Source of the DNA: a virus
Virus record (IMG/VR): IMGVR_UViG_3300024308_000018
Coordinates: 165,747-229,746 of that record
DNA length: 64,000 nucleotides
Strand: one strand, 5' to 3'
Position numbers and translations under genes: made by a program. Positions 50,520 through 60,128 of the stretch are shown here, one piece after another (position 1 is the first letter of the stretch; every line of letters begins with the position of its first letter). The notes under the pieces are model-generated. The model was not told the DNA's origin and ran no database searches. It worked only from the letters and a program-made list of their open reading frames with translations.

Positions 50520-52817
50520 TTATTTCAGGCCGAGGGCCGCCATCTTCTGTTCCCATGCGAGGGCGTCAGAGGACTTGGAGGCGATCTTGTCTTCAGGCTC
50601 TTGCGCAGGCTTGCGCACGACCTTACCGATTTCGGTAGCGCCGTTGGCAGACACGGAGGCAACGTTGATCTCTTCGATGGCACGGCTTACTTCGTTGTAG
50701 CCTTCGACAGACATTGCGCTCAGGGACTGTGCACGGGAGTAGACGGAAGCCATGAGTTCGGCACCCTGTTCGGCGAAGGCCGAGGATACCATCTCACGGG
50801 CGCTGCTCAGGCTCATGCCACCAGCAACCATCTTGTTCACCAGCGCGGACGCAACAGCGTTGTCATCCTGCTTCCAGAAGCCGCGAGTCAGACCGACAAA
50901 TGCGGTGCTGACGCTTGCTTGGTAGCGTTCGGTGGTATCGGCAACGATGGTGTTGATTTCGCTTTGCAGACGGTCGGCACGCTCGTCAGCGGACTTGCTT
51001 GCACGTTGTTGCAGAACGTTGCTGACGCTGACGTTGAATTCCACCGGAGTGAAGCCCAAGTCGGTCAGGGCCTGCTCCAGACCGTTCTCGCGGGCCGAAG
51101 CACTGAGTACGTTAGGCAGAGTACCGTTGCGGAACAGCAGCTTGGCCTTGTCTTCGTCACCCAGCGCAGTAGACAGAGCGGTCAGGTTCAGGGAACCCAG
51201 CGGCAGGTTGTCGTAGATGGCGTGATAGCGGCTCTTACCGTCGAACACACAGGACAGAGAGTCGAGGTTGAATTCCGCATCAGCGACCAAGGCTTCCGCC
51301 GCGCTGATAGAAATTACCGAACTCTCGGATTCCATGTCACCATCTTCGTCCTCGAAGTCCAGCTCGGAAAGCTCGTCGTCGGTCAACATGGTGTCGGGAT
51401 CTTCGCCATCATCATCACCTTCGTCGCCGGAGGTGGATTCCAGAGAGAAGTCGCCAGTGGCTTCGAAATCGGACTCTTCGTCCTCTTCCTCGTCCTCTTC
51501 GTCTTCTTCGTCTTCTTCGTCTTCGTCGTCGAATTCAGGCATGTCGTCACCTTCGTCTTCGTCGTCGAAGTCGTCACCGGACAGGCTGGCTTCGCCATCG
51601 TCGCCCATGTCTTCGTCGTCGTCGAGTTCGAGGTCTTCCTCTTCCTCGTCGTCGAACTCTTCTTCCTCACCGGAAGCAGACAGGAGGTCTTCGTCTTCCG
51701 CATCCAGCTCGGCCAGATCGGATTCCAGATCGTCGAGGGAAGACTCGTCGCCAACGGTGTCGGCGGCGGGCAGGTCGGCCAGATCTTCTTCGCTCGGTTC
51801 TACCAGCGGAGCGTCGCACTCGGAGCAGAAGTTGGCATCAGCAGAGCTGCACGCCATGAAACCGCAACCGTCGTGGCACTTGAACAGGTGAATGTTCAGA
51901 GCGTCGTGGGCGAGTTCAGCACCAGTGCCAGACAGAGAATCCATCACGCTGCTGGTAACGTTGTTACCGGTGTACGGGTTGAACGCGCACGCAGAGTTGG
52001 AGATGAAGTTCTCGTCGGTGTTCTTGTGATCGAAGTGGCTTGCGTTCGGCGCGCCGTTGATCAGAAGGTCGCGCAGCCCGTTAAGGGCACCGGACACTGA
52101 CGGAGCGAATACGTGCAAACGCTGATCAATTTTTCCAATTTTCTTGATCATGTTCTCGGGTTCCTCAAGGGGAGCGTTACAGTGAGCGCAGAAAACGATG
52201 TCCGCCGAAGTAGACAACGTTACAGGGTGGCTGCAACCAGCAGCGCACTTGAATTTGTGAAACACGCCGCTGAATTCAGCAACGTTGGAGCAGCTTCGTA
52301 CCGACTCTTGACCGCTATACGGATCGTAGTTCAACGTTGCGAGTTCCCCCGACAACGATGGCACGGTGCCGGAGCGCAAGGCACGGGCATAAGCAGCGGC
52401 TTGCTCTTCGGTTCCGCAGAACAGAGGGTCGCTACCTTGCAGCAGGGCGTCAGACTCGGAGCCGAAAACGAGGTCGTGAATATCTTCCTCGCTTGCGGTG
52501 AGTGCTGCGGAGCATGAAGGGCAACGTTGCAACTGGGATTCAGACAGGATGAAGGATTGGCAGCCATCCAGACACACGGTCAGGTTAGCTTCCGCTTCCG
52601 CACTGGTAGAGGCGAATTCCGTGCCCTCTACCCCATCAAAATCATGCACTGTGCCGTAACCGCAAGGGTCATAGGCAATGCCGTTAGTTGCGAACACGGC
52701 ACCGGATTCCGATGCCATGAAACGCGCGTTCTTCCCTGTAGCAACGTCCGAAAACGCTGCTACAACTCCCGCCTTGCTGTTAGCTGCCACGACTATGCCT
52801 TTGTAGAGCTTAGACAT
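50520..52817 (-). CDS. Scaffold-like protein with three zinc-knuckle modules and acidic domain
   Basis: The product is 765 residues. Residues 40-340 hold three copies of a module: a YDPxxG-type turn, then CxxxC, 12-14 residues, and CxxC. The Cys are 82/86/99/102, 191/195/210/213 and 314/318/331/334, for example KCAAGCSHPVTLSTSADIVF then CAHC. About 340-520 is extremely acidic (runs of D and E). About 530-765 is helical and resembles a prohead scaffold. It lies between the giant zincin protein and the capsid genes. It is probably an internal core protein; zinc binding is inferred. Confidence 0.72.
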   Translation of the reverse strand: MSKLYKGIVVAANSKAGVVAAFSDVATGKNARFMASESGAVFATNGIAYDPCGYGTVHDFDGVEGTEFASTSAEAEANLTVCLDGCQSFILSESQLQRCPSCSAALTASEEDIHDLVFGSESDALLQGSDPLFCGTEEQAAAYARALRSGTVPSLSGELATLNYDPYSGQESVRSCSNVAEFSGVFHKFKCAAGCSHPVTLSTSADIVFCAHCNAPLEEPENMIKKIGKIDQRLHVFAPSVSGALNGLRDLLINGAPNASHFDHKNTDENFISNSACAFNPYTGNNVTSSVMDSLSGTGAELAHDALNIHLFKCHDGCGFMACSSADANFCSECDAPLVEPSEEDLADLPAADTVGDESSLDDLESDLAELDAEDEDLLSASGEEEEFDDEEEEDLELDDDEDMGDDGEASLSGDDFDDEDEGDDMPEFDDEDEEDEEDEEDEEEDEESDFEATGDFSLESTSGDEGDDDGEDPDTMLTDDELSELDFEDEDGDMESESSVISISAAEALVADAEFNLDSLSCVFDGKSRYHAIYDNLPLGSLNLTALSTALGDEDKAKLLFRNGTLPNVLSASARENGLEQALTDLGFTPVEFNVSVSNVLQQRASKSADERADRLQSEINTIVADTTERYQASVSTAFVGLTRGFWKQDDNAVASALVNKMVAGGMSLSSAREMVSSAFAEQGAELMASVYSRAQSLSAMSVEGYNEVSRAIEEINVASVSANGATEIGKVVRKPAQEPEDKIASKSSDALAWEQKMAALGLK

Positions 52818-52856
52818 GGGACTTCCTCATGGTGGTTTGTTTTGGGCCACGCTTAA

Positions 52857-52865
52857 ATTATATCA
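52857..52865 (-). promoter_or_regulatory. Extended -10 promoter candidate
   Basis: On the - strand the bases read TGATATAAT, i.e. TGn followed by a perfect TATAAT (52862-52857). It lies 40 bases upstream of the scaffold-like gene in one of the few AT-rich gaps of the block. No TTGACA-like box stands at 17 bp. It could drive scaffold, decoration and capsid genes. Confidence 0.4.
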
Positions 52866-55800
52866 TGCAAGTTTCTGCCTATCCTCCGGGGTAATGAAAT
52901 TGTTCACAAAGAAACGTTCTACAACGTTGATGCCGTTGCAGTTGTAGAGGCCGCGAACACTGTTACCGCTAACCATCGTTTCCGCCAGAATCGCGAACTG
53001 TTCAGTGTCGAACGCGTAGGCGTCTTTACCCTGAGCAGGGTGAAGTTTGCGACCACTTGTAGCCTTCTTCCAGTCCAGCAACGCTGTACCTTTCAGGCCC
53101 TTGTGGAAGTAGTGCGCAAATTCATGCGTCAGCGCCTGCAACACGGTCTGGGTGTTTGCACCTCCCAGATGCTGCGCGATTTCCGACATGTTGATGTAGA
53201 TAACGGAAACCATGCGACCGCCGCTATTGAACGTTGCAATACAGGTTGCACCAGAGCCTTCGGTTCCCACCACGACAAAGTTGCCCGCCGGAAGTTTGCG
53301 AGTCATACCCAAGCATTTGCTGTTCTTTGCGAGGTCTTCCAGAATATCATCGGACAGGCGATAGGTACGCCCACCGTTGAATCCTTGACGCAGCGCGGCT
53401 TCGAAGATTTTGTTCGCCTGATAGCTTACGCTACCCGTGAACACTTCGGAGTTGTCTACGCCAGTCGGCGGAGTGGTCGGCGTCACCTTGCGGTATTCGG
53501 CGTCCCCGCTACCTTCCTCGAATGATGTGTACGCGATTTTGCCGTCATTCGCACGCGGCACATTCTGCGGGGCACTGTCTTTCCCGTAACGGCCAGCGTC
53601 GGAAATCTGAGTCGGCCAACGCTTGAGCGCATGGTTGATTACGTTCTCCGGGGTTTCGAGGAACGCACGAAGTTGCACGGTTGCCCCACGAATAGCGGGT
53701 GCAATCTGTGGGCGCATCTTCAAGTCATTCCACGCGGTCGGCGACATATCCAGCGGACGCATCTCGATTGCTGCTTCCAGCACTGCTTGAACAGCGTCAA
53801 CCACGTGGCCCGCAACTTGTTCCGTGGTGCCGGATTCGGTGCCAAGGAATTCGTCGACGAACGAGTTAACCTTCGCCATCAAGCTGTCGAACATCATGGT
53901 CGTTGCCAGCCCAGTAACAGGAGCATGCTTGAACTCAGCAAACGCACCTTCCCACTTGGTGTAGATAAGTGGGTCACTGGCGGCCTTCATTCGGATGTCG
54001 TGCAGCATGGAAGCACCGCGACGCATACGAACGCGCTTGTTCTCGATGGCGTTCAGTGGAACAACCATGGCCGAGATTTCCAGATCGATACCAGTACCGG
54101 ATCCTGTTTTCGGCAGGGCCGCAACCAACAGGTTGCTCACGTTCACCTTGCCATATGCCGTGCCATCCACGACGTCGGTCAAACCCTCAATCGCGTAGTA
54201 GAACGGCTTCGGTGCCACGTCACCCCAACGAATCGGAGTGATGAACAGCGGACGCATGTGGTTGCCCATGTCGTAGAGTTCAGAGCACAGGTTCTCGATG
54301 AACTGGCGCAGCTCAACTTCGGTGCGCAGGGACGAACGTTGCGCACTCCGCAGAATCAGGGACGACACATCTTCCCAGCTCATTTTCAGATTGAGCGGCA
54401 GGTTACGCTCGGCGGCTCCGTCCATGAAGTCGTTCCACCAGTTTTCGTAACGCTCTTGGTTTTCACCAGTAGCGCGGTCGCGGAACTGGTTACGCCATTC
54501 CAGCAGAATCTGGTTGAACTCGCGCATGTCGGACAGTGACGGCGACGACTTAGCCAGCGGGCGCAGGCCCACCAGCTGCACGGCACTCAGGAACTTGCCG
54601 ACGAATTCGAACAGGTCATCTTCGGACGGGAAGCAGGTGAGCACGAACGATTCGAGCGCGTTCTCGTTGGTGTGCAGTGCCCGCACGTTGCGGAACACGT
54701 CACGGTAGTGAGTTGGTGCAGAGCGGCGACCGTCAGACACAGACATACCAATCGGACGCAGATCCGACAGCATGTTGTAGACCTTAATCAGGCCCTGCAA
54801 TGCGCTGTCACGCTGACCGTCTTTGGTGTTCGCTGACGCGCCTTTGGCCTTGTGGATGATGCGGGTGATGCAAACCGCCGCGTCCATGTACTGCTCGGTG
54901 GTGAGGTTCGGGGCCAGTGGGCACAGGTCAACGAATGCCTGACGCGTAATGCTCAAATCGAGCGCGTCGCCGAGAGCACCAGCCAGCACGTCGCCCATCT
55001 TGCGCAGGTGCGCGCTTGCCGATTCCCACTCAACGATGTTCGATGCCGTCATCTGCTCAAGGTTCGCCGGACGCTGAACAATGAACATGCCGCGCGTTTC
55101 CGTCACGATCTCGTTCCACTGGTCAGCAGCCTTCGGCTGCTGCTTCTTGTCGTCCAGCTTCTCGCTTGCTTCACGCACAATGGTGGCCGCAACTTCCATG
55201 ATGTCGACATCGTTGTACCACTGACGGAACTTGCTGGCGATTACGGCACGCAGGCCGAGGCCGCGAGCTTGGCTTTCGTACTGGGCGGGACGCATGCCAT
55301 ACGGACGCCAGTGCGACGTCAGGTCGCAGGCAGCACGAATCTGATCAGCAACGTCTGTGGTGGTGAGGTCGCGCGGTGCGTTCTCAACCTTGCCGACAGA
55401 GGACGTGCGGTACTGTGCCAAGCGGGTGGCCGCGAAATCACGCAGCATCCACTCGACATGCTCCCACAAATCATCGAACGAGTTAACGGCGATTGAGCTG
55501 AGCGGGTTGACACCGACCATGCCGTCCGCGATAAACGTAACGACTGGTGCGGAGTAGATGTTGCCCTTTGCCACTGCCTCGTTGGCGTAGCTGCGAATCT
55601 TGCTGACGTGAACCAACGCAGGCTGGTAGCCGTACACCGCGATGTTCTGCGCTGGTGCCGCTGCCTCAATCATCTGATTCAGTTCGGCTTCGCACGTAGC
55701 GGTCACGGCATTGCCCACAGTCGCGTACTTCTCCCACACGCCGTTCTTCAGGAAACGGTAGAGGGAAGCGATTGCAGGCCAGCGACGATCTTCCGCAGGG

Positions 55801-57008
55801 TCATAACCAGCAGTGCGTGTGGCGGGTGCCATGCGCATAATCACGGAGAGCGTGTTCGCCACGTGAGTTACGTGCTTGCTAGGTTCTATAGAGATCAACG
55901 TGTCGATGAACCAGCGACAGATCGGATCCAACTCTTCCTGAGTGTTGGCTGGCGAGTTACGCAGTGAAGAGAACGGCACTACGCCTTCACAGCCGCTGTC
56001 GATAAACGAGCAGATGTAGCGCAGGGCGAACCACTCGGGATACGCACCAGTCGGCGTCTTCGGCACGTCGCGGTAGAAGGTCTCCATCTGGTCGACGTAA
56101 CCACTGAGGGCACCCAGTACCGTGTTGGCTGCGCTCATATCGTTGAACATGTTGCCGCTTACTGCGCGGGCGTAGTCCTGACGAATCTGGCCCACCATGA
56201 AACGCGGCATCAGGGTTTCAAAGTAGTTGTATTTGCTGCGGGTGACATTCACCAGATTCTCACGGATTACTTTGTACCGTGGAATGTTCGGGTACGTCAT
56301 GCGTGCCGTGGAGTTCAGCGCGAACTCAATCACGTTGGTGAACTGGTAAAGCAGCGTGAAGAACTCTTGGGGAGCGCCGGAGATCTCTGCCTGCCACGCC
56401 ATAACGTAGGGAGCGGCGGCAGGTGGCAGGTCTTCCAGAGCGTAACCGCCGACAGTGAACGCGTCGTTCACCGCTTCATCGAACAGGGTAGCCAGATCTT
56501 TGAAGTTGGGATGGCGGACGACTTCACTCATGCCGTAGTCGTACATGGCCTCGCGAACTTCCGAATCGATCATGACTGCCAAGTGCATGCCACGGCGGTC
56601 ACGGGAGGTCAGCACTTTGGTAGAGATGGCAGCAAGGGCGAGACCGAGCGAGTCGCTGTTCACGTCGACTGGCGAGGGCTGTTGGGGCTTAGCAGATTCA
56701 GGTTCGGGCTTCGCGGGTTCGGGGTCTGGAATGCTGCCCGTTACTTGGGCTTCCAGCTCGGGATCCAGTGCGAGACCTTCAGGCCAAATATCCTGCACAC
56801 CGAACGAGAAATTCATCGACTGTTCGGAGATGGCTTCAACAACGGAACGTGCGACTGGAGCCATCTTGTTGCTCCCGTCGATTGCACAATCCACGAATTG
56901 CTGGCCCTTGATGTTGCGCATGTTCCCCTCGAACCAAACGCTCTGGGGCTGCACGGTGAACGGCCCCAGTTGAGCGGGGGCCACGCCGTAATAAAGTTTT
57001 ACACCCAT
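52863..57008 (-). CDS. Giant head-region protein with C-terminal HExxH zincin domain
   Basis: The product is 1381 residues from ATG 57008 (TAATG overlap with the protease stop); a TTG two codons earlier is possible. Residues about 90-115 are Pro/Glu/Lys-rich. The large middle is mostly helical, with repeating phrases such as WRPYGMRPAQY, LRPIGMSV, MRPLFITP and EMRPLDMSP, suggesting internal repeats. At the C-terminus ALTHEFAHYFHKG gives HExxH (His1295, Glu1296, His1299). EQFAILAETM at about 1337-1346 offers a gluzincin third ligand. It could be a virion-packaged metalloprotease; activity is inferred. Confidence 0.75.
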   Translation of the reverse strand: MGVKLYYGVAPAQLGPFTVQPQSVWFEGNMRNIKGQQFVDCAIDGSNKMAPVARSVVEAISEQSMNFSFGVQDIWPEGLALDPELEAQVTGSIPDPEPAKPEPESAKPQQPSPVDVNSDSLGLALAAISTKVLTSRDRRGMHLAVMIDSEVREAMYDYGMSEVVRHPNFKDLATLFDEAVNDAFTVGGYALEDLPPAAAPYVMAWQAEISGAPQEFFTLLYQFTNVIEFALNSTARMTYPNIPRYKVIRENLVNVTRSKYNYFETLMPRFMVGQIRQDYARAVSGNMFNDMSAANTVLGALSGYVDQMETFYRDVPKTPTGAYPEWFALRYICSFIDSGCEGVVPFSSLRNSPANTQEELDPICRWFIDTLISIEPSKHVTHVANTLSVIMRMAPATRTAGYDPAEDRRWPAIASLYRFLKNGVWEKYATVGNAVTATCEAELNQMIEAAAPAQNIAVYGYQPALVHVSKIRSYANEAVAKGNIYSAPVVTFIADGMVGVNPLSSIAVNSFDDLWEHVEWMLRDFAATRLAQYRTSSVGKVENAPRDLTTTDVADQIRAACDLTSHWRPYGMRPAQYESQARGLGLRAVIASKFRQWYNDVDIMEVAATIVREASEKLDDKKQQPKAADQWNEIVTETRGMFIVQRPANLEQMTASNIVEWESASAHLRKMGDVLAGALGDALDLSITRQAFVDLCPLAPNLTTEQYMDAAVCITRIIHKAKGASANTKDGQRDSALQGLIKVYNMLSDLRPIGMSVSDGRRSAPTHYRDVFRNVRALHTNENALESFVLTCFPSEDDLFEFVGKFLSAVQLVGLRPLAKSSPSLSDMREFNQILLEWRNQFRDRATGENQERYENWWNDFMDGAAERNLPLNLKMSWEDVSSLILRSAQRSSLRTEVELRQFIENLCSELYDMGNHMRPLFITPIRWGDVAPKPFYYAIEGLTDVVDGTAYGKVNVSNLLVAALPKTGSGTGIDLEISAMVVPLNAIENKRVRMRRGASMLHDIRMKAASDPLIYTKWEGAFAEFKHAPVTGLATTMMFDSLMAKVNSFVDEFLGTESGTTEQVAGHVVDAVQAVLEAAIEMRPLDMSPTAWNDLKMRPQIAPAIRGATVQLRAFLETPENVINHALKRWPTQISDAGRYGKDSAPQNVPRANDGKIAYTSFEEGSGDAEYRKVTPTTPPTGVDNSEVFTGSVSYQANKIFEAALRQGFNGGRTYRLSDDILEDLAKNSKCLGMTRKLPAGNFVVVGTEGSGATCIATFNSGGRMVSVIYINMSEIAQHLGGANTQTVLQALTHEFAHYFHKGLKGTALLDWKKATSGRKLHPAQGKDAYAFDTEQFAILAETMVSGNSVRGLYNCNGINVVERFFVNNFITPEDRQKLA

Positions 57009-57799
57009 TACCAACGTTCCTTATTGCGAGGATCCATTACGGATTCTGGGTCGGGAGACGCGCACACGAATGCTGGATTGCGCACGGCACTGGTCTCGAA
57101 ACCTTCGAGCACGTGGCACTGGCGATAAGCGAGACGGCCATCGGGTCGACGCATTACGCGGTTGCCGACGTGTCCGCACAGCCGCTTGCTACTGCCAGTG
57201 AAGGTTTCGCCGCACACCGAGCAGGTATACGCTTTGTACCACGTGCCCTTGGAGTAGGTGTTGTGCTTACCGGACAGAATGTCACGGCACAACTCGGGCT
57301 CAAGGTTGCGGTCGTAGGCCAGCAGCAAAATCAGACGACCGTGCGCTTTGTGGAAACCTTGCAGCTTCGACAGTTGGGCGTCGAAGATTGCGCCACGTGC
57401 GATGCGGTGGTTCTGGTTGTTGTGCTCGATGAAGGTGGGCTTACCCTTGAAGGTCTTGTACGCCAGCTGCCCGAATTCCGGACGGAAGGTCAGCCAGTCT
57501 TTGAGACCGAACGCGTCGCCGTTGGTATTGGGGATCCCCGACACGTTGACGACTGTAGGATGCAGCACGTAGTCGCGGATGTCGCGGCTGATGTTGTAGT
57601 GCTCGGCAGCAGCGGGCAGCCAAGTGTTCACGTCGAGGTTAACGGATTCGCGAACACCCATGCTTTCGCCGCGAACGGAGATTGACTTCGACTGGCGGGA
57701 GGCTTGCAGCTTGTGCATGTCGAGGCCGCGCGGAATCGAGACCCCAACGTCGAAGGATACGGAACGGAACGCTCCCTTGGATACATCAAATTCGCTCAT
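57008..57799 (-). CDS. Prohead maturation protease
   Basis: The product is 263 residues from ATG 57799 (GGAG upstream). GKPTFIEHNNQNHRIARGAI includes the likely catalytic His126. YSKGTWYKAYTCSVCG has Ser183 in the position of the family's S-x-G, followed by a CSVCG...CGH zinc knuckle (Cys193, Cys196, Cys208, His210). This is known from prohead proteases of large myoviruses (SMG...CSICG...YCEH). It cleaves scaffold and capsid precursors before DNA packaging. Confidence 0.78.
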   Translation of the reverse strand: MSEFDVSKGAFRSVSFDVGVSIPRGLDMHKLQASRQSKSISVRGESMGVRESVNLDVNTWLPAAAEHYNISRDIRDYVLHPTVVNVSGIPNTNGDAFGLKDWLTFRPEFGQLAYKTFKGKPTFIEHNNQNHRIARGAIFDAQLSKLQGFHKAHGRLILLLAYDRNLEPELCRDILSGKHNTYSKGTWYKAYTCSVCGETFTGSSKRLCGHVGNRVMRRPDGRLAYRQCHVLEGFETSAVRNPAFVCASPDPESVMDPRNKERW

Positions 57800-57801
57800 T
57801 G

Positions 57802-59055
57802 TTATCTCCGAAGAACTGAAACGGCCCACTGCTTAGCAAACTCATAAGGCATGCGGGCGGGATTAACGAGCACGATGTCGTTACGATGGATCGCGGTGTA
57901 CGGCTCAAGGGTCGCTTCGTCGCGGTCGGTGCGGTACGCGTTTTCGTTGAAGCCATCGACCAGCACACTGTACCAGCCGTTCGCCTCTTTGCTCGGCGTG
58001 CCGTATTTCTTATCCCACATGAGGAAGCCGCGAATCTTGCGGCCGACTACCAGCAGGTAGCGGCGACCGCACTCTTCTTCGAGTCCGCGATAGTAGTCCA
58101 CGGGGCAGCGACGGATCTTAACTTCGATGCCAGTGCTGCTGGTACTGGTGAACTCGCCGTCAGCGCTCTTCTTGATGGCGTCAAGGTTGAGACCTTCCGC
58201 CCAGTCCATGAAGGTTTCGACCAAGCGGTCGCACTCGTCACCAGACAACGAGGCGTAGGCAGCAGAGCGTGACATGCTCGCAGCGTCCAGAGTGCTGTTG
58301 ATGAAGAAGCACGCCAAGATAGCGGGCAACGCACCAGCACCAGCGGCAGCAGCACCAACACCAATGAGGCCGTATGCTGCAATCTTGGCAATCGGCAACG
58401 TTGCCTTGATTGCGCGAACCATGGTGCTCGCGTCCTCTTGGGTCTTCGGCTTCATCTTCTTGACAACAGCCGGAATGTCACCGCGATTAATCTCTTCGCG
58501 GGAACCACTCAGATCAGCACGGGTGCCGGGGCTACGGCCACTGTCGAGAGCGCCGAAGAACGCACGAAGGCCCGCCTTCAGCGCATCGGGCAATGAGCTG
58601 CGGTAGGAATCAGCCATTGCAGAGCGCGGAGGGATCGGGCGAGTTTCACGGATAGCAGGTGGCCGTGGTTGTGACTCTTCGTTTTCGTCTTCGTCTTCGA
58701 AGTCGGCGTCTTTCAGATCTTCCTTGGGTTCAGCTTCAGACTCTTCTTCAGAGTCGTCTACATCGGCCTCGCCTTCCTCGTCTTCCTCGTCGCCATCTTC
58801 GCTGCCATCAGCGGCATCGGCCCCACCAACGTTGTCAGCAACATTGCCGCCACCAGCTTGGTTGCGGAACTTGGCCTTCTTGGAAGCATTCTTGTTCAGC
58901 GGCTTCAGTGCGAGCTGGCGATTTTTCACCATCTTGGCGTATTTCCCTTTGGGGTGACGCTTGATGTGGGCACGCTGCTTTTCAGGAGAACGGCTTTCCC
59001 ACCAGCTACTCGCCGACTCGCTCAAGCAAATCGGTTCTTTTGAATTTGTGTGCAT
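57802..59055 (-). CDS. Acidic-linker virion protein upstream of protease
   Basis: The product is 417 residues from ATG 59055 (AAGG 9 bases upstream), overlapping the glycosyltransferase gene by 50 bases. N-terminal SSWWESRSPEKQRAHIKRHP is a motif I associate with head-region proteins of large phages. About 80-135 is an acidic run. About 215-255 is hydrophobic and Gly/Ala-rich (YGLIGVGAAAAGAGALPAIL), a possible membrane or core helix. The C-terminal 130 residues are globular. Possibly an internal or injected protein. Confidence 0.62.
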   Translation of the reverse strand: MHTNSKEPICLSESASSWWESRSPEKQRAHIKRHPKGKYAKMVKNRQLALKPLNKNASKKAKFRNQAGGGNVADNVGGADAADGSEDGDEEDEEGEADVDDSEEESEAEPKEDLKDADFEDEDENEESQPRPPAIRETRPIPPRSAMADSYRSSLPDALKAGLRAFFGALDSGRSPGTRADLSGSREEINRGDIPAVVKKMKPKTQEDASTMVRAIKATLPIAKIAAYGLIGVGAAAAGAGALPAILACFFINSTLDAASMSRSAAYASLSGDECDRLVETFMDWAEGLNLDAIKKSADGEFTSTSSTGIEVKIRRCPVDYYRGLEEECGRRYLLVVGRKIRGFLMWDKKYGTPSKEANGWYSVLVDGFNENAYRTDRDEATLEPYTAIHRNDIVLVNPARMPYEFAKQWAVSVLRR

Positions 59056-60127
59056 AGAAATGGGCCTTATCATTCAGTTGAAGAGATTCCAGCGATCTGA
59101 CCACAAAGGCCGGAACCTGCTGTAGATAGTAGTTCGAGTAGTCGAACATGAAATTACTGTCTACGGGCATTGTTGTCTCCATGCAACGTATGCCGAATGC
59201 AACGCATGCAAGGTCTTCCCCCGCGTAGTAGTGCGAGAGACACAGCTGCCCCAACGTTTCGATGCGGTCAGGGCGGTACGTGTGCGCAATCATTGCATGC
59301 AGCGCGCCCTCTGAAGCCAGCATTGAATGCGGCTGCACGGCACGCGCAATTTCCAACGCGGCCCACGTGATGAAATCATCGTAGCGTGCGATGGTGCGCA
59401 GAAGGCCGAAGCAGCGACTGACGTTCTGCTGATAGTAGGCAATGATCGCCTCGTCGGGGACGCGGCTATCTTCGATCATATCCGACAGCGCGTAAGCATG
59501 TTGGCGGGTCAGATAGAACAGCACGCGCTCGTCGTGTGGAAAGCAAGCATAGTCGCGCAGCAGCAAATCCATATGGAAGCTGCGGTACTTCTTGTTCGGC
59601 TCTTGCAGGTGCAAGGAGTTGAACGTCGAGGCATCGTGCGGAACACTCAGGTGACCAACAGGCTTCAGGACTTCGTGCACCGCGTACTTCCAGTAATGGG
59701 TGCCGCCACGGAATCCCTTGGCCTGCGTATACACGATAGACTGGTCGCCGACCAAATCCATCTGCACGTTAACCAAGTCAACGTGATCGGGCAGTTCTCT
59801 GATCTCGACTGTCCAATCTCTCACTCCCTTGGAGATGAAACGCTCGTCGAGATCCAGCCACATACAGATGGTGTTGTGGTCAGCACTAGCGCACGCTATG
59901 GAGCGCGCAACGTCGTAAGCAACGGGGCCGTCGAAGTCAGCAGGCAACATGCGCAGCACAGTCATGTCGTGGTGGATGCCAACGTAGTATTCAGCAAGTG
60001 CCACCGAGTCGTCCGACGAACCGGTATCGACAAGCACAATCTTGTCCGCGTGCTGCACGCTTGCATACCAGTCGTCAATGTTCCGCGCTTCGTCTCGCAT
60101 TATGGAAGCGACCATTACCTTATTCAT
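59006..60127 (-). CDS. Family 2 glycosyltransferase
   Basis: The product is 373 residues. The GT-A start VMVASIMRDEARNIDDWYAS, then IVLVDTGSSDDS (Asp34) and CMWLDLDERF with the DLD metal-binding motif at 92-94, are diagnostic of GT2. The C-terminal 200 residues are helical. The closest type is the SunS-like, TPR-containing group. It could glycosylate virion proteins, DNA or host envelope; a sugar donor cannot be predicted. It sits between structural genes, which suggests virion glycosylation. Confidence 0.8.
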   Translation of the reverse strand: MNKVMVASIMRDEARNIDDWYASVQHADKIVLVDTGSSDDSVALAEYYVGIHHDMTVLRMLPADFDGPVAYDVARSIACASADHNTICMWLDLDERFISKGVRDWTVEIRELPDHVDLVNVQMDLVGDQSIVYTQAKGFRGGTHYWKYAVHEVLKPVGHLSVPHDASTFNSLHLQEPNKKYRSFHMDLLLRDYACFPHDERVLFYLTRQHAYALSDMIEDSRVPDEAIIAYYQQNVSRCFGLLRTIARYDDFITWAALEIARAVQPHSMLASEGALHAMIAHTYRPDRIETLGQLCLSHYYAGEDLACVAFGIRCMETTMPVDSNFMFDYSNYYLQQVPAFVVRSLESLQLNDKAHFYAHKFKRTDLLERVGE

Positions 60128-60128
60128 T

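Noticed and set aside
45254-52100. Long + strand open frames (45254-46945, 48523-49800, 50496-52100)
   Set aside because: These are antisense to sheath, capsid and scaffold-like genes whose strong codon bias keeps the opposite strand free of stops; the products match no motif.
52863-57008. Portal protein as identity of the giant head-region protein
   Set aside because: Position next to the protease would suit a portal, but 1381 residues and a C-terminal HExxH domain do not fit the family; no portal motif was found.
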